Shown here in pieces: positions 1 through 9,265 of a stretch of DNA of 64,000 nt (positions are counted from its first letter, which is position 1; each line of letters starts with the position of its first letter). The DNA is from Bacteroidota bacterium. GTDB lineage: Bacteria; Bacteroidota; Bacteroidia; Chitinophagales; Chitinophagaceae. The stretch spans positions 1 through 64,000 of the forward strand of contig JADJZY010000038.1 in assembly GCA_016715505.1 (NCBI GenBank), in the 5' to 3' direction. Position numbers and translations under genes: made by a program. The notes under the pieces were generated by a model. The model was not told where the DNA came from. It saw only the letters and a program-made list of their open reading frames with translations, and made no database searches.

Positions 1-241
1 CAAGATGCGCAGCTGACGCTGGAATCGCGAGACAAGGCTTTATCTAGCAAAACAACTGCTTACCGAAAGTCCATCGACCAATGGTATATTGGTTATCTGA
101 AGGTTGTGGAATGGACGGGAAACTAGTGGGTACATCCATCACTGGAATTTGCCCCCAATCTATTGTGGTACTTTGATTACAAGCATACAAGACTACTACC
201 AGGAAAAGAATTGCCAGCTGTAGTTTGTACGATTTCCGCAT
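1..241 (-). CDS. MbnH-like di-haem cytochrome c peroxidase family lipoprotein, N-terminal fragment
   Basis: This is the start of a periplasmic di-haem peroxidase of the CcpA/MauG superfamily; next to an MbnP gene it is most likely MbnH, which in studied systems oxidises a tryptophan of MbnP. Seen: a lipoprotein-type signal (VVVLYAC, Cys 21), then WTFGKQLF, and one frame over DKALSRDSSVSCAS, which matches the family's LSRD-x3-SCAxCH lead into the first haem site. The frame changes near 43-48, where one base seems missing, and the gene leaves the window before the CxxCH is complete. Its ATG overlaps the MbnP stop codon (TAATG), so translation is probably coupled. The superfamily call is solid; the MbnH assignment rests on the neighbour. 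Confidence 0.72.
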
Positions 242-1200
242 TATTGAATCAATACTTTTTGAGTTCCAACTACAACGCCATATTGACTAAATTGCAGAAA
301 GTACATACCCGGTTGTTGGATATTCAATGAAAGGGTTGATTGATCAATCAATGTATGATGTTGAATTTCTTTTCCGCTGACATCCAAAACGCGGACTTCA
401 CTCAAGGGTTTTGTCGATTTTGAAACATCCACATATACCAGTCCATTTGCAGGATTCGGGAATATCTGAACTCCGCTTTCTTCGACCCAATTATCCAATT
501 TATTCGGAATAGAAGTACCCGGGGGGAACACCATCACGGAAATTCTCCAACACATTTAAATCGGTTTGATCCACACCATGATCAACTGGACCGGCATTGA
601 GGTTGATCCCATTGACTGCTTTGATATAATCGGCATTCAGGTTGATATAAATATTATCATTTTGAGACATACCTGCCGCCATTTGAGTTTGGGCAAAATA
701 ATTCGCATCAAACAATCCATGCATTTGAAACACAGTTCCAAGCGAAGTTCCTGACATCCCTTCTAAGCAAACAAAGCGGTAGCCTGAACTCCAGCCCCAA
801 TGCATGGAAGGAGCCTGCAAAGCCAAAGGATGCGGAAGTGAATAGACTGTGGGGTCGCTGGTGTTGGTTGGCGCTTCCACACCTATAGAAAATTTAATCC
901 CTTCTACGTTGGTAACATTAAAACTACCGAGCGAATCGATCACCGGCGCTGAACCTTTGGCTAAAATATAATGATTGGGCACAGGTGTTTCGATACCACC
1001 ATCATGCACGATAATTAAACCAGAGATGTAATAATCCACCCGGGTTATTTGAAAAGAATGCCCCACACTATTCTGTGCAGTTTGATTAAAAGCGAACGGA
1101 TTAGCTCCCAATTTGTGCGTAATCGTTAAGAAAACATCTTTTTGTCCAAAAACATTCAAGCTCAGGAGACAAACTAAGATCAACGGGTAAAAACTTTTTC
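241..1200 (-). CDS. MbnP family protein with T9SS C-terminal sorting domain (two frameshifts)
   Basis: Candidate secreted copper-binding protein of the MbnP family. Seen: the aromatic signature SMHWGWSSGYRF near residue 130 of the main frame; tryptophans in this motif are the expected substrate of the MbnH partner encoded just downstream. The last 80 residues form a type A T9SS sorting domain (IFPNPANGLVYVDV, later GMYFLQF, ending KVLIQ), so the protein should cross the outer membrane and be attached or released there. The gene is split twice at homopolymers: an extra base in the A5 run at 1189-1193, where correction gives a clean signal peptide MKKFYPLILVCLLSLNVFGQ, and an extra base in G6 at 521-526. 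Both are probably sequencing errors. Family call is firm; copper binding is inferred. Confidence 0.8.
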
Positions 1201-1343
1201 ATGTTATAATTTTACAATATAGGACACTAAGATAGGCATTAATCATGGATTGGCTCACAGAACAAATTAAAATTTTAACATTTTTATTTTCAATAGCTGA
1301 TAACTTATACAATATCTTGGCCATTATAATCGTTTTCAAAACC

Positions 1344-2000
1344 ATGAGAAAACTTAATTGTTTCATTTATTGATTGTTTTAGCTGCTCAGCGGGCGCACA
1401 ATCACGTAAAATGCAGCGCTCATTTGGGTTTCAAACTCAAGTCATGCTCCCTATCAAGCAAAGCTTACCACGTATCACACTGGGTATTCCCAGCTTTTCT
1501 TACGGCGCCAGTCTTGAACGACGTTTTACACTGCATAACAAATTGAAGTTTTTCCTATAACTACTCTTTGAATTATTTACGGTTCCAAACACCCAAAAAC
1601 GAAAGTTCCAACCTTGGCCAAGGTGAAATTACCACAAAGTGAGTTGAGTGCAGGTATAGGCGTAAATGCGATTTATCAATTCCGCAAACAATCATGTATC
1701 CTCACTGGATTTAATTTCAACAAACCGGTTTTTTCCTGCTTTAAGGTCAATACTCAAAGCGAAGACCCCTCTCAACCTGTCATCCGTCAAACAGAGCGTA
1801 AATTCACCCTCCAAGACCTGAATCGATGGAATGCGTCCTTTATGATAGGAATTGAAAGAAGTATGCAATTGTTTAAAAAAGAATTGGCTTATTCCTCAGT
1901 ATCACTTTGGATTCCGTCGGAAGACCAATTCAATGACAAAGTCGGCAATCCGCTCATGTTTCAGCATGGCATTCAAATTGGGATTAAATACAATTATTAA
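1344..2000 (+). pseudogene. Broken outer-membrane beta-barrel-like protein
   Basis: No single frame is open, but protein-like sequence continues through shifting frames. An ATG at 1344 (MRKLNCFIY) is followed in another frame by SAGAQSRKMQRSFGFQTQ and GIPSFSYGASLERRF, then YNYSLNYLRFQTPKNESS, and finally a 128-residue stretch (1614-2000) with alternating aromatic strands ending in GIQIGIKYNY. The aromatic C-terminal end and strand pattern suggest a small outer-membrane barrel of the PorT/OmpA type. At least three frame changes occur (about 1370, 1553 and 1620-1630). This is denser than elsewhere in the window, so it may be a true pseudogene or simply a poorly sequenced patch. The function is unknown. 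Confidence 0.45.
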
Positions 2001-2006
2001 TTTTCG

Positions 2007-3740
2007 GTGTATTTTGGGGCGGTGAAACGTATCCATCCACAGGCTCCTTTTATCATCAGTTTATTTTTACTGCTGGCCTTTTGTTTGAAAAATTTGCGCG
2101 AACCTGATTTGTGGTGGCAACTAAGAACCGGCGAATGGATTCTTCAGAATAAGTCTGTTCCCATCACCGACCCTTTTTCCTTTACGCATGAAGGACAATC
2201 CTGGCTCAATATCAAATGGGGTTTTGAAGTTTGTATCGCCTGGATCACTCAAATGAGCGGCCCGGAGAGTATATTATTGTTTCAGGTTATCATGGGTATT
2301 CTATTGTGGATTTGTCTAAGAAAATGGTGCGGTCAAAACGAATCCTACAGTCCAATTCGTTTTCTCCTGATTAGCATTCCCGTGCTCATGATTATTCAGT
2401 TCCGTTTAAGTGGACGACCGGAAATGATTAGTTTTTTACTGAGTGTGGTTTTCGTTTATTTATTCGAACGACATCTTAAAACCAAGGATCATCACATTTG
2501 GTGGCTGATTCCTTTACAAATAATCTGGTGTAATTTTCACGAAGCATTTGGCATGGGCCTGGTGATCGGATTGATTTATCTGCTCGCCTATTTTGTTCAA
2601 AACAAAAAATGGTCTTCGACCTACACCTTTATTTTTTTGGCACTGATTGGTTCCACCTTAATCAATCCCAGAGCTCATTTACTGCCACTTCGTGCGCTGA
2701 ATATTTTTAATCAATTACAAGTCAATAAGTTTACCACTGAGTTGGTCTCCATTTTATCACCTCTTTATTGGGGTTATGAATCTATCCTGTTCATCTTATT
2801 CATTAGTCTGACGGGATATTTGATGATCCGGCAATTCAAATCGAAAGAAGCTTCCCCTTTTTCATTCGGCTATTTTGGGGTTATTGCCGCCACGACCATT
2901 TTATCTCTCATGGCCTTCCGAAATATTGTATTTCCGGTTTTATTGGCTTTTCCCTTTTTGATGCATTCTTTAAAACCCCTTCAGCAGAAATTAAAACCAT
3001 ACTGGTGGATGGGTATCACATTGGGTGGCATTTTTTATTTCATGATTGTTTCGAATAAATATTATCAACTCATTGGTTCGCGTGATCGATATGGACTGGA
3101 AGTTCGCTCCGTCAATAATCCGGTTGGAGCTGCACAATATCTTAAAAACATTGGAGCTGGTGATGAACGCATTTTTTCAGATTATCTGACATCCTCGTAT
3201 CTTTTGTGGCGATTACAACCCGGTTTTAAAACCTATATCGATTTGCGGGATCTGGATGTTTTCAGCACGGCATTCTTTGAAAATTATTTTCAGGTTGCCA
3301 ATGACCCAAAACAATTCCATTTGCTCGATCAAAAAATGAATTTCAAGCATGTGGTTTTGTACAGACAATCTCATCAAGCCCTACACCGATATTTATACAC
3401 CGATAGCATTTACGCATGTGTTTACGCCGATCCGGTGGCCATGGTTTACTCCAAAACAGATTCATTTTCACGGAATGATATTTTTAGTCGACCACCTGAA
3501 TTTGAGCAATCGTCCTTAGCCTTCATGATTTCAAAAGTTTTCAACCCTTTTTATGCACCTTTCGATTATAGTGAATTGGATATCGATTGGATGGCAGGCC
3601 AATATTATTATCAGGTAGGTCGAATCCTTTTGTCAGAAGCCCGAATCAGGACCTATTTAAGTAATAATCCGGAAGACCAAAATGCCCAAAATCTCATTCA
3701 AGAAATTGAAAAAATCAAAGGCCTCAATAAACCTTTCTAA
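2007..3740 (+). CDS. Polytopic membrane protein, possible GT-C-fold glycosyltransferase-like
   Basis: A 577-residue integral membrane protein with about ten hydrophobic helices in the first 360 residues and a soluble C-terminal part. The N-terminal loop after the first helix carries EPDLWWQLRTGEWIL and DPFSFTHEGQSWLNIKW; an acidic residue plus aromatic cluster in this first loop is the usual layout of GT-C-type polyprenyl-linked sugar transferases and of related uncharacterised membrane families. No specific donor or acceptor can be read from the sequence. The start is uncertain: GTG at 2007 gives the longest frame and GTG at 2022 is also possible. It begins six bases after the broken barrel gene. 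Substrate and pathway are unknown. Confidence 0.6.
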   Translation: MYFGAVKRIHPQAPFIISLFLLLAFCLKNLREPDLWWQLRTGEWILQNKSVPITDPFSFTHEGQSWLNIKWGFEVCIAWITQMSGPESILLFQVIMGILLWICLRKWCGQNESYSPIRFLLISIPVLMIIQFRLSGRPEMISFLLSVVFVYLFERHLKTKDHHIWWLIPLQIIWCNFHEAFGMGLVIGLIYLLAYFVQNKKWSSTYTFIFLALIGSTLINPRAHLLPLRALNIFNQLQVNKFTTELVSILSPLYWGYESILFILFISLTGYLMIRQFKSKEASPFSFGYFGVIAATTILSLMAFRNIVFPVLLAFPFLMHSLKPLQQKLKPYWWMGITLGGIFYFMIVSNKYYQLIGSRDRYGLEVRSVNNPVGAAQYLKNIGAGDERIFSDYLTSSYLLWRLQPGFKTYIDLRDLDVFSTAFFENYFQVANDPKQFHLLDQKMNFKHVVLYRQSHQALHRYLYTDSIYACVYADPVAMVYSKTDSFSRNDIFSRPPEFEQSSLAFMISKVFNPFYAPFDYSELDIDWMAGQYYYQVGRILLSEARIRTYLSNNPEDQNAQNLIQEIEKIKGLNKPF

Positions 3741-3779
3741 AATTCAAATATTCTCACTACAACAAATCAAGCCCTTCGT

Positions 3780-3787
3780 TACATTTA
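3780..3787 (+). promoter_or_regulatory. Near-consensus -7 box, four bases before the start codon
   Basis: TACATTTA matches the Bacteroidota -7 element TAnnTTTG except at the last base and ends four bases before the ATG at 3792. A transcript started from it would have almost no 5' leader. It is one of seven genes in the window with this arrangement. Confidence 0.4.
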
Positions 3788-3791
3788 CTAT

Positions 3792-4646
3792 ATGAAATCA
3801 AAAACTATTCTGATTGCAGAAAGCGGTTCCACGAAAACAGATTGGTGCTTAATTCATCAAAACAAAAGTAAAAAATATCAAACGCAAGGCATCAATCCTT
3901 TCTTTTTACAATCGCATGAAATAGCTGCCATTCTTGAAAAAGAGTTAAAGGTCAAAAAAGATATTATCATTGATGAAATTCATTTTTACGGTGCAGGGAT
4001 TAGTAGCACAGATAAACAAAAAGTCATTGAGCGGGCATTAAAGTCTGTTTTCCAGGTAAAAAAAACCTACTGCCATAGTGATATATTGGCTGCTGCCAGA
4101 GCCACTTGTGGACAGGAAAAAGGCATCGTTGTTATTCTTGGAACGGGCAGCAATACTTGTTTTTATAATGGTAAAAAGATAGGCTTCAAAACGCCATCCC
4201 TAGGATATATATTGGGAGACGAAGGTGGGGGAACCGCAATTGGAAAAAAAATATTGCAATATCAGCTGCATGGCATTTTCGATCAGGATTTACAAGATGT
4301 ATTTAAATCTCAATTCCCCGAAAGCCAGGAAGAAATTCTTGAAAATATTTATCGCAAACCACTACCAAATCGATATATCGCCCATTTTACACAATTTGCC
4401 ATTGCTCATCGTGGGCATTATATGATCGAGAATATTGTTGAAGATTGTTTGAATGATTTATTCATTAACCATTTGCTGCGATACCCAGGCATCCATCAAC
4501 ACCCTGTCCATTTTACCGGATCGGTATCTTTTTATTTTAAAGACATGCTTCATGCTTTGTGTGAACAGTATGATATCCGTTTGGGAAGCATTTTGCAGAA
4601 ACCCATGAAAGGATTGGTTAAGTTTCATCAATCAGAAAACCAATAA
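3792..4646 (+). CDS. N-acetylglucosamine kinase-like, BadF/BadG/BcrA/BcrD ATPase family
   Basis: A cytoplasmic sugar kinase of the ASKHA fold, 284 residues, the usual size for the GlcNAc-kinase-like proteins common in Bacteroidota. Seen: phosphate-1 loop ESGSTKTDW near residue 10, VVILGTGSNTCFYNG near 115-130 (second phosphate loop), GDEGGGTAIGKK near 142-153, and HFTGSVSFYF near 240-250 as the adenosine-side segment. The likely reaction is ATP-dependent 6-phosphorylation of N-acetylglucosamine or a related amino sugar during cell-wall recycling. Substrate specificity is inferred from the family and not visible in the sequence. The gene is monocistronic by spacing (140 bases to glnS) and has its own near-consensus -7 box. 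Confidence 0.82.
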   Translation: MKSKTILIAESGSTKTDWCLIHQNKSKKYQTQGINPFFLQSHEIAAILEKELKVKKDIIIDEIHFYGAGISSTDKQKVIERALKSVFQVKKTYCHSDILAAARATCGQEKGIVVILGTGSNTCFYNGKKIGFKTPSLGYILGDEGGGTAIGKKILQYQLHGIFDQDLQDVFKSQFPESQEEILENIYRKPLPNRYIAHFTQFAIAHRGHYMIENIVEDCLNDLFINHLLRYPGIHQHPVHFTGSVSFYFKDMLHALCEQYDIRLGSILQKPMKGLVKFHQSENQ

Positions 4647-4759
4647 CTCGCCGGTATGTTTATACAACCAAGGACTCCCTATGGATATTCTGAGGATTGT
4701 AAATTTTCAGACATCTGCGTTGGGCCTGAAAAGTCTGTCATCATTGAATGAATTTCATT

Positions 4760-4767
4760 TACTTTTG
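4760..4767 (+). promoter_or_regulatory. -7 promoter box for glnS
   Basis: TACTTTTG is an exact match to TAnnTTTG and ends 18 bases before the glnS ATG at 4786. This is the normal leader distance seen for several genes in the window. No clear -33 TTG lies at the expected spacing. Confidence 0.5.
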
Positions 4768-4785
4768 CGGCTTACCTTGAATGCT

Positions 4786-6491
4786 ATGAGCGACGAAAAG
4801 AACTTAAATTTTCTGGAAGAAATTATCGAAACCGACCTGAAAGCGGGCAAAAACAATGGCCGACTGCAATTTCGTTTCCCCCCTGAGCCCAATGGATATT
4901 TACATCTTGGTCATGCCAAAGCTATTTGTGTCAATTTTGGAATGGCTCAGAAATATGGTGGTAAATGTAATCTTCGCTTTGATGATACCAATCCAAGTAC
5001 CGAAGAAACCGAATTTGTAGATAGCATCAAATCAGATATACAATGGCTGGGCTTTAAATGGGATGCCGAATTTTATGCTTCAGATTATTTTCCAAAATTA
5101 TATGCATTTGCTCATCAACTGATTGATCAGGGTTTGGCTTATGTAGACGATTTATCGTCCGAAGAAATTGCATCCATGAAAGGAACGCCCACTTCGGCCG
5201 GAAAAGACTCCCCTTTTAGAAACAGAAGCATTGAAGAGAACCGAACCTTATTTACTGAAATGAAAGAAGGTAAATATCCGGATGGCAGTAAGGTACTACG
5301 GGCCAAAATCGATATGGCCCATACCAATATGCTCATGCGTGATCGGTGATTTATCGCATTAAACATGCACATCACCATCGAACAGGAAATGATTGGTGTA
5401 TTTATCCGATGTACGATTTTGCACACGGACAATCAGATAGTATAGAAGAAATTACGCACTCTATTTGTACTCTTGAATTTGTTCCTCACCGCGAATTATA
5501 TGATTGGTTCATTGAGAAATTGAACATCTTTCCTTCTCATCAATATGAATTTGCCAGAGGTAATGTTAATTATATGGTTACCAGCAAACGCAAGTTGTTG
5601 CAATTGGTGAAAGATGGTTTTGTGAGTGGATGGGATGATCCGCGAATGCCTACCATCAGTGGCCATCGCCGACGCGGCTATACGCCATCCAGTATTCGAA
5701 CATTTTGGGAAAAAGTTGGAGTTGCCAAAAGAGACAATCTCATTGAAGTGAACCTGCTTGAGTTTTGTTTGCGTGAAGATTTGAACAAAACAGCCTTGCG
5801 TAGAATGGCGGTGATCGATCCGGTCAAATTAATCATTAACAACATGCCGGAAGGACATACAGAACACCTCGAGGCAGAAAATAACCCGGAAGATCTTGAA
5901 GCAGGAAGTCGCCCCCTTACCTTCAGCCGTGAATTATGGATTGAAAGAGAAGATTTTATGGAAGAACCTCCCGCTAAGTTTTTCAGATTAGGCTCCGGCT
6001 TAAAAGTTCGATTAAAACATGCCTTTATTATTGAATGTACCGGCTTTGAAAAAGATGAAAGTGGCGAAGTCAGTTGTATTTATGCAAACTATTTTCCGGA
6101 AAGTAAAAGTGGGAATGACCAAAGCGGCATCAAAGTGAAAGGAACCATGCATTGGGTAAATGCTGCTGATGCTGCCACTGCTGAAGTCAGATTATATGAT
6201 CGTTTGTTTAAGGTTGAAGATCCTGCTTCAGAAGAAGGAGAGATTAAAGATTATATCAATCCTGATAATTTAAAAATTGTTTCAAAGGCTTATATAGAAA
6301 GAGCATTGCTGGATGCCAAACCGGAGGAACGATTTCAATTTTTACGCCTGGGCTACTTCTGCTTGGATAAAGATTCTAACGCCAATCATCTCGTATTTAA
6401 CCGCACCGTTGGTTTAAAGGACTCATGGGCAAAGAGCAGAAAAATAAAAGATTCTTCTGATTTTTTGAAAGTGAGAATACTATTAGGTTGA
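4786..6491 (+). CDS. glnS: Glutaminyl-tRNA synthetase (one frameshift)
   Basis: Class I aminoacyl-tRNA synthetase that charges tRNA-Gln. Seen: HIGH-type signature PPEPNGYLHLGHAK near residue 30-43, DDTNPSTEE, MYDFAHGQSDSIEEITHSICT in the catalytic core (motif quoted only in part), KMSKS-equivalent VTSKRKL, then the anticodon-binding beta-barrels (PVKLIINN, MHWVNA, NRTVGLKDSW). The start at 4786 (MSDEKNLNFLEEII) is chosen over the upstream in-frame ATG at 4681 because family alignment begins there and a -7 box lies 18 bases upstream. The frame breaks at 5344: GATCGG should be GATCCGG, restoring MRDPVIYRIKH. One C is missing, surely an error in an essential gene. Confidence 0.95.
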
Positions 6492-6518
6492 TGAAGATTC
6501 CTTAAATAGTGTAAGCGC

Positions 6519-7760
6519 TTAACCTTGGAGTAAATCTAAATCTTCCACATCATCTCCTGCAATTCCACTGATCGTGCCTAACAAGTGTTGATTATTGAGC
6601 AGGACCTTATCGATTTGTTTTTCACGCTCCTTCCAGATTTTTTCCATTTGAAGCTTTTCCCGATCAAGGGATGATTTTAAAAATAAATAAGCTTCATTGA
6701 TGGCCCGCATCTGTTGTAAAAATTCATTGCTCGTAAAATAGTTGTAGAGCATTTCCTTCTTTTCTCCTTTATTTTCCTGCGACTTTTGGGCCCTTGCCAC
6801 ATTCACCAATCCTTCCCGAATCAATTTTACCACCGGAATGACTTCTGCAAAGCGACAAACCCAAACCCCTTCTTTTTGGTCAAACATGCGCCAATCATCA
6901 GGCAGTACTTGCGAAACCAATACACTCACATCACAAGAAGCTTCCAGCATGTCCTCCTTGAGTTTAGGCAACCATTTTTTGTCAAATTCCTTGGTGCGTT
7001 TACTCTCAAAAATAATTCTGCCACAATCCTGACCACTTTCGTTTCGAATGAGCAAAACACAATCGGCACCTCTTTTCCCTTTTCCCACTTCCTGTACCAC
7101 ATCAAACGGAAATGCCTGATTCAACAATTCCTCCAGCGCCAATTCCAACACCTCTCCTTGTGTTTGCATAGAACCTTGATTCATTTTCCTTTGCATTTCT
7201 TCGATGAGGCGATTTTGATCGGCCAACTTCTTCTCATTCTCCCGACGTTCCAACTCAAAATGTTCACGTTCTTTTTGCAGAATTTCACTCACCACCTTAT
7301 CCTTGAGTTCTTGCTCCACTTCAATCCGTAATTTCCGTAGATTATGTTCTTCGGCCTCTTTTTGTTCCTGTAACAATTTATTCAATTGCAGCACTTCCAG
7401 TTCTTTGTCTTGCAACATTTTAAGTTTTTGTTGCTGTAATAACTGCTGTTCCTCCAGAAACTTGATTTTACTTTGTTGTTCTTCCTCCAGTTTTTTCCGG
7501 ATATCTTGTTCCTGTAATTTACTTTGTTCAGTCAGCTTCTCCTTTAATTTCTCTTGAAAAAGCTCATTTTCACGTTTTTTGGTTTCTTCAAATCGGGCTT
7601 GCTGCTGCTGTAAATCAGCACTTTTTTGATTCAGGTGTTCCAGCATGCGACGATGCTCCAGTTCATATTTTTCCCGAATTTCCTTTTCGATGTCCTCGGT
7701 AAGGACATCTTCCAGATTAAAAACATTTTTACAGGCGGGGCAGGTAACTGAGGTATGCAT
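6519..7760 (-). CDS. DUF2130 domain protein with N-terminal zinc ribbon and coiled coil
   Basis: A 413-residue protein of the DUF2130 family, whose function is not established. Seen: an N-terminal CPAC motif (residues 8-11) resembling half of a zinc ribbon, a very long Gln/Glu/Lys-rich coiled coil from about residue 25 to 200, then the DUF2130 core with VLELALEELL, KGKRGADCVL, IFESKRTKEFDKKW and QVLPDDW. The ADC...ESKR layout resembles the D...ExK core of restriction-like nucleases; this is an observation rather than a demonstrated activity. A shorter coiled segment follows the core. It converges on glnS with 28 bases between the stops. An exact -7 box lies 17 bases upstream of the ATG. Confidence 0.85.
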   Translation of the reverse strand: MHTSVTCPACKNVFNLEDVLTEDIEKEIREKYELEHRRMLEHLNQKSADLQQQQARFEETKKRENELFQEKLKEKLTEQSKLQEQDIRKKLEEEQQSKIKFLEEQQLLQQQKLKMLQDKELEVLQLNKLLQEQKEAEEHNLRKLRIEVEQELKDKVVSEILQKEREHFELERRENEKKLADQNRLIEEMQRKMNQGSMQTQGEVLELALEELLNQAFPFDVVQEVGKGKRGADCVLLIRNESGQDCGRIIFESKRTKEFDKKWLPKLKEDMLEASCDVSVLVSQVLPDDWRMFDQKEGVWVCRFAEVIPVVKLIREGLVNVARAQKSQENKGEKKEMLYNYFTSNEFLQQMRAINEAYLFLKSSLDREKLQMEKIWKEREKQIDKVLLNNQHLLGTISGIAGDDVEDLDLLQG

Positions 7761-7777
7761 ATTTCAGGATCGAATTT

Positions 7778-7785
7778 CAAAAATA
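7778..7785 (-). promoter_or_regulatory. -7 promoter box for the DUF2130 gene
   Basis: On the minus strand TATTTTTG matches TAnnTTTG exactly and ends 17 bases before the ATG at 7760. No convincing -33 TTG is seen. Confidence 0.45.
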
Positions 7786-7897
7786 AGCTTGTTTTGTTTA
7801 TCGACTTTGTTGATAACCCGTTTACTTAAAAATTTTCTAAAAGAAGTTATGAAACTGAACTTCAAGTATATTCGAACATTATTTACGAGCGAACGGA

Positions 7898-9265
7898 ATG
7901 AAGATTTCCAAATTATCCGACCAATTCAAATTTTTAGCGCAATATATCCCGGTAAAACTCAATTTTATCCTGTTGATGTCGTCTATTCCGCTGATTTATT
8001 GGTTTCTGTCAAAATCGAATCATGAAAACAGTTCCTATTTTGGTTTGATTAAAATCATGTCTTCGATCGTGCTGGTCTTGATTATTGTATTGGTTTTTAT
8101 CGCTTTAATGACCGTTTTGATAACCTGGATGTATTTCCTCACTCATAAAGACCGGCCGGGTGAATCGGATTTAATACTGAGTATAGAAAAGAACAACAAA
8201 GAACAGGATCATGTTTATTTAAAAATCGTTATCCCTTATGGCTTAAAACCTTTGCTCGGATGGTTAAAAGTTCGTTTGATCTACGACAAGAACCGCTACA
8301 CAGAAGCTTTACCTATATCAGAACATCTCAATAACTCATTTTTACCATTCCGAAGAGGAATCATGGGCATCAACCGGATCATACTGCCAGATATCAAAGA
8401 ATATCAGATCCAATCAGCATTTTTATTTTTTGAAGATTTCCTGCAATTATTTTCAATTCCGGTGCATTGTAAAGTGAATCAACAATTCATGAATGCCCCG
8501 GAAAATTTGCTCCGTCAACAACAGGAATTACCCCCTAAAAAAACAGAAGAAGAATTGGTTCGGATCGAACAATTGCGTAAAGTGGAAGGAGAACATCTGA
8601 ACTATAAAAAGTTTGAAGATTCGGATGATGTTCGTCGAATTGTATGGAAAATATTTGCCAAAAACCGTGAGCTGATGGTTCGTATTCCGGAAATCATGGA
8701 TCCTTTTGCCTCTCATGTTTATTTTTACGCCAGCTTTTACAATGATTCATCGTTTGATGCGTTTAACCCCCATGGAAGAGCCATGTTGAATCATTATAAA
8801 AAGGTGGTATGGACCTTGTTCGATGCTTTACGCAAATCATCCTTTGAAGTCAGATACATTCCTGATCAGTCCGTTCACTATAAAGAGCAAAATGAAATAG
8901 ATCCCGTACAACGCAGCATCACACTGCAACAATGGCATCAGGATCAGGCGGTTAGCAATTTCTTTAAACCCCAGCGAGGAACTGTATTATGTGTGCATTC
9001 CATGAGCTCCGTTTCTGATTTGGAAAAAATTTTATCGCAGTGTGATGCACAAACCACCCTTTTCTTTGTTCGGTTGGGGCGCACTTTCAAATCGGCCTAT
9101 ATACTCCATTGGATCAGTCGTATATTTATACAAGCACCTGCCGATGGATTGGCCCGATTAAAATCAAAATGGGTTTTTCAGCCTATGAAGTATAAATTAG
9201 AAAAAAACGAAAAACACCTGCTTTCCATTATCCAACAAAGCGCAGTCAATCTTGAAATCATCTAA
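7898..9265 (+). CDS. DUF58 domain membrane protein
   Basis: First gene of a DUF58 / transglutaminase / MoxR / TPR operon. Seen: two transmembrane helices (about residues 20-38 and 52-78), a large cytoplasmic or periplasmic region, and the DUF58 signature FEDSDDVRRIVWKIFAKN near residue 235-255 followed by VRIPEIMDPF. DUF58 proteins are genetically tied to MoxR ATPases and TgpA-like transglutaminases; their biochemical role is poorly defined. The next gene starts directly after its stop codon. The start is uncertain: ATG at 7898 begins MKISKLSDQF, while an ATG at 7849 in another frame (MKLNFKYIRTLFTSER) also reads like protein, so a further indel in 7850-7910 is possible. Confidence 0.78.
   Translation: MKISKLSDQFKFLAQYIPVKLNFILLMSSIPLIYWFLSKSNHENSSYFGLIKIMSSIVLVLIIVLVFIALMTVLITWMYFLTHKDRPGESDLILSIEKNNKEQDHVYLKIVIPYGLKPLLGWLKVRLIYDKNRYTEALPISEHLNNSFLPFRRGIMGINRIILPDIKEYQIQSAFLFFEDFLQLFSIPVHCKVNQQFMNAPENLLRQQQELPPKKTEEELVRIEQLRKVEGEHLNYKKFEDSDDVRRIVWKIFAKNRELMVRIPEIMDPFASHVYFYASFYNDSSFDAFNPHGRAMLNHYKKVVWTLFDALRKSSFEVRYIPDQSVHYKEQNEIDPVQRSITLQQWHQDQAVSNFFKPQRGTVLCVHSMSSVSDLEKILSQCDAQTTLFFVRLGRTFKSAYILHWISRIFIQAPADGLARLKSKWVFQPMKYKLEKNEKHLLSIIQQSAVNLEII

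Noticed and set aside
521..526. Phase-variable homopolymer controlling the MbnP tail
   Set aside because: The run is only six bases and similar breaks affect housekeeping genes, so contingency-locus behaviour is not supported.
6786..7557. Long frames on the plus strand opposite the DUF2130 gene, including a Cys/Ser-rich one
   Set aside because: They are antisense images of the Gln/Glu/Lys-rich coiled coil; no signal peptide, domain or promoter supports them.
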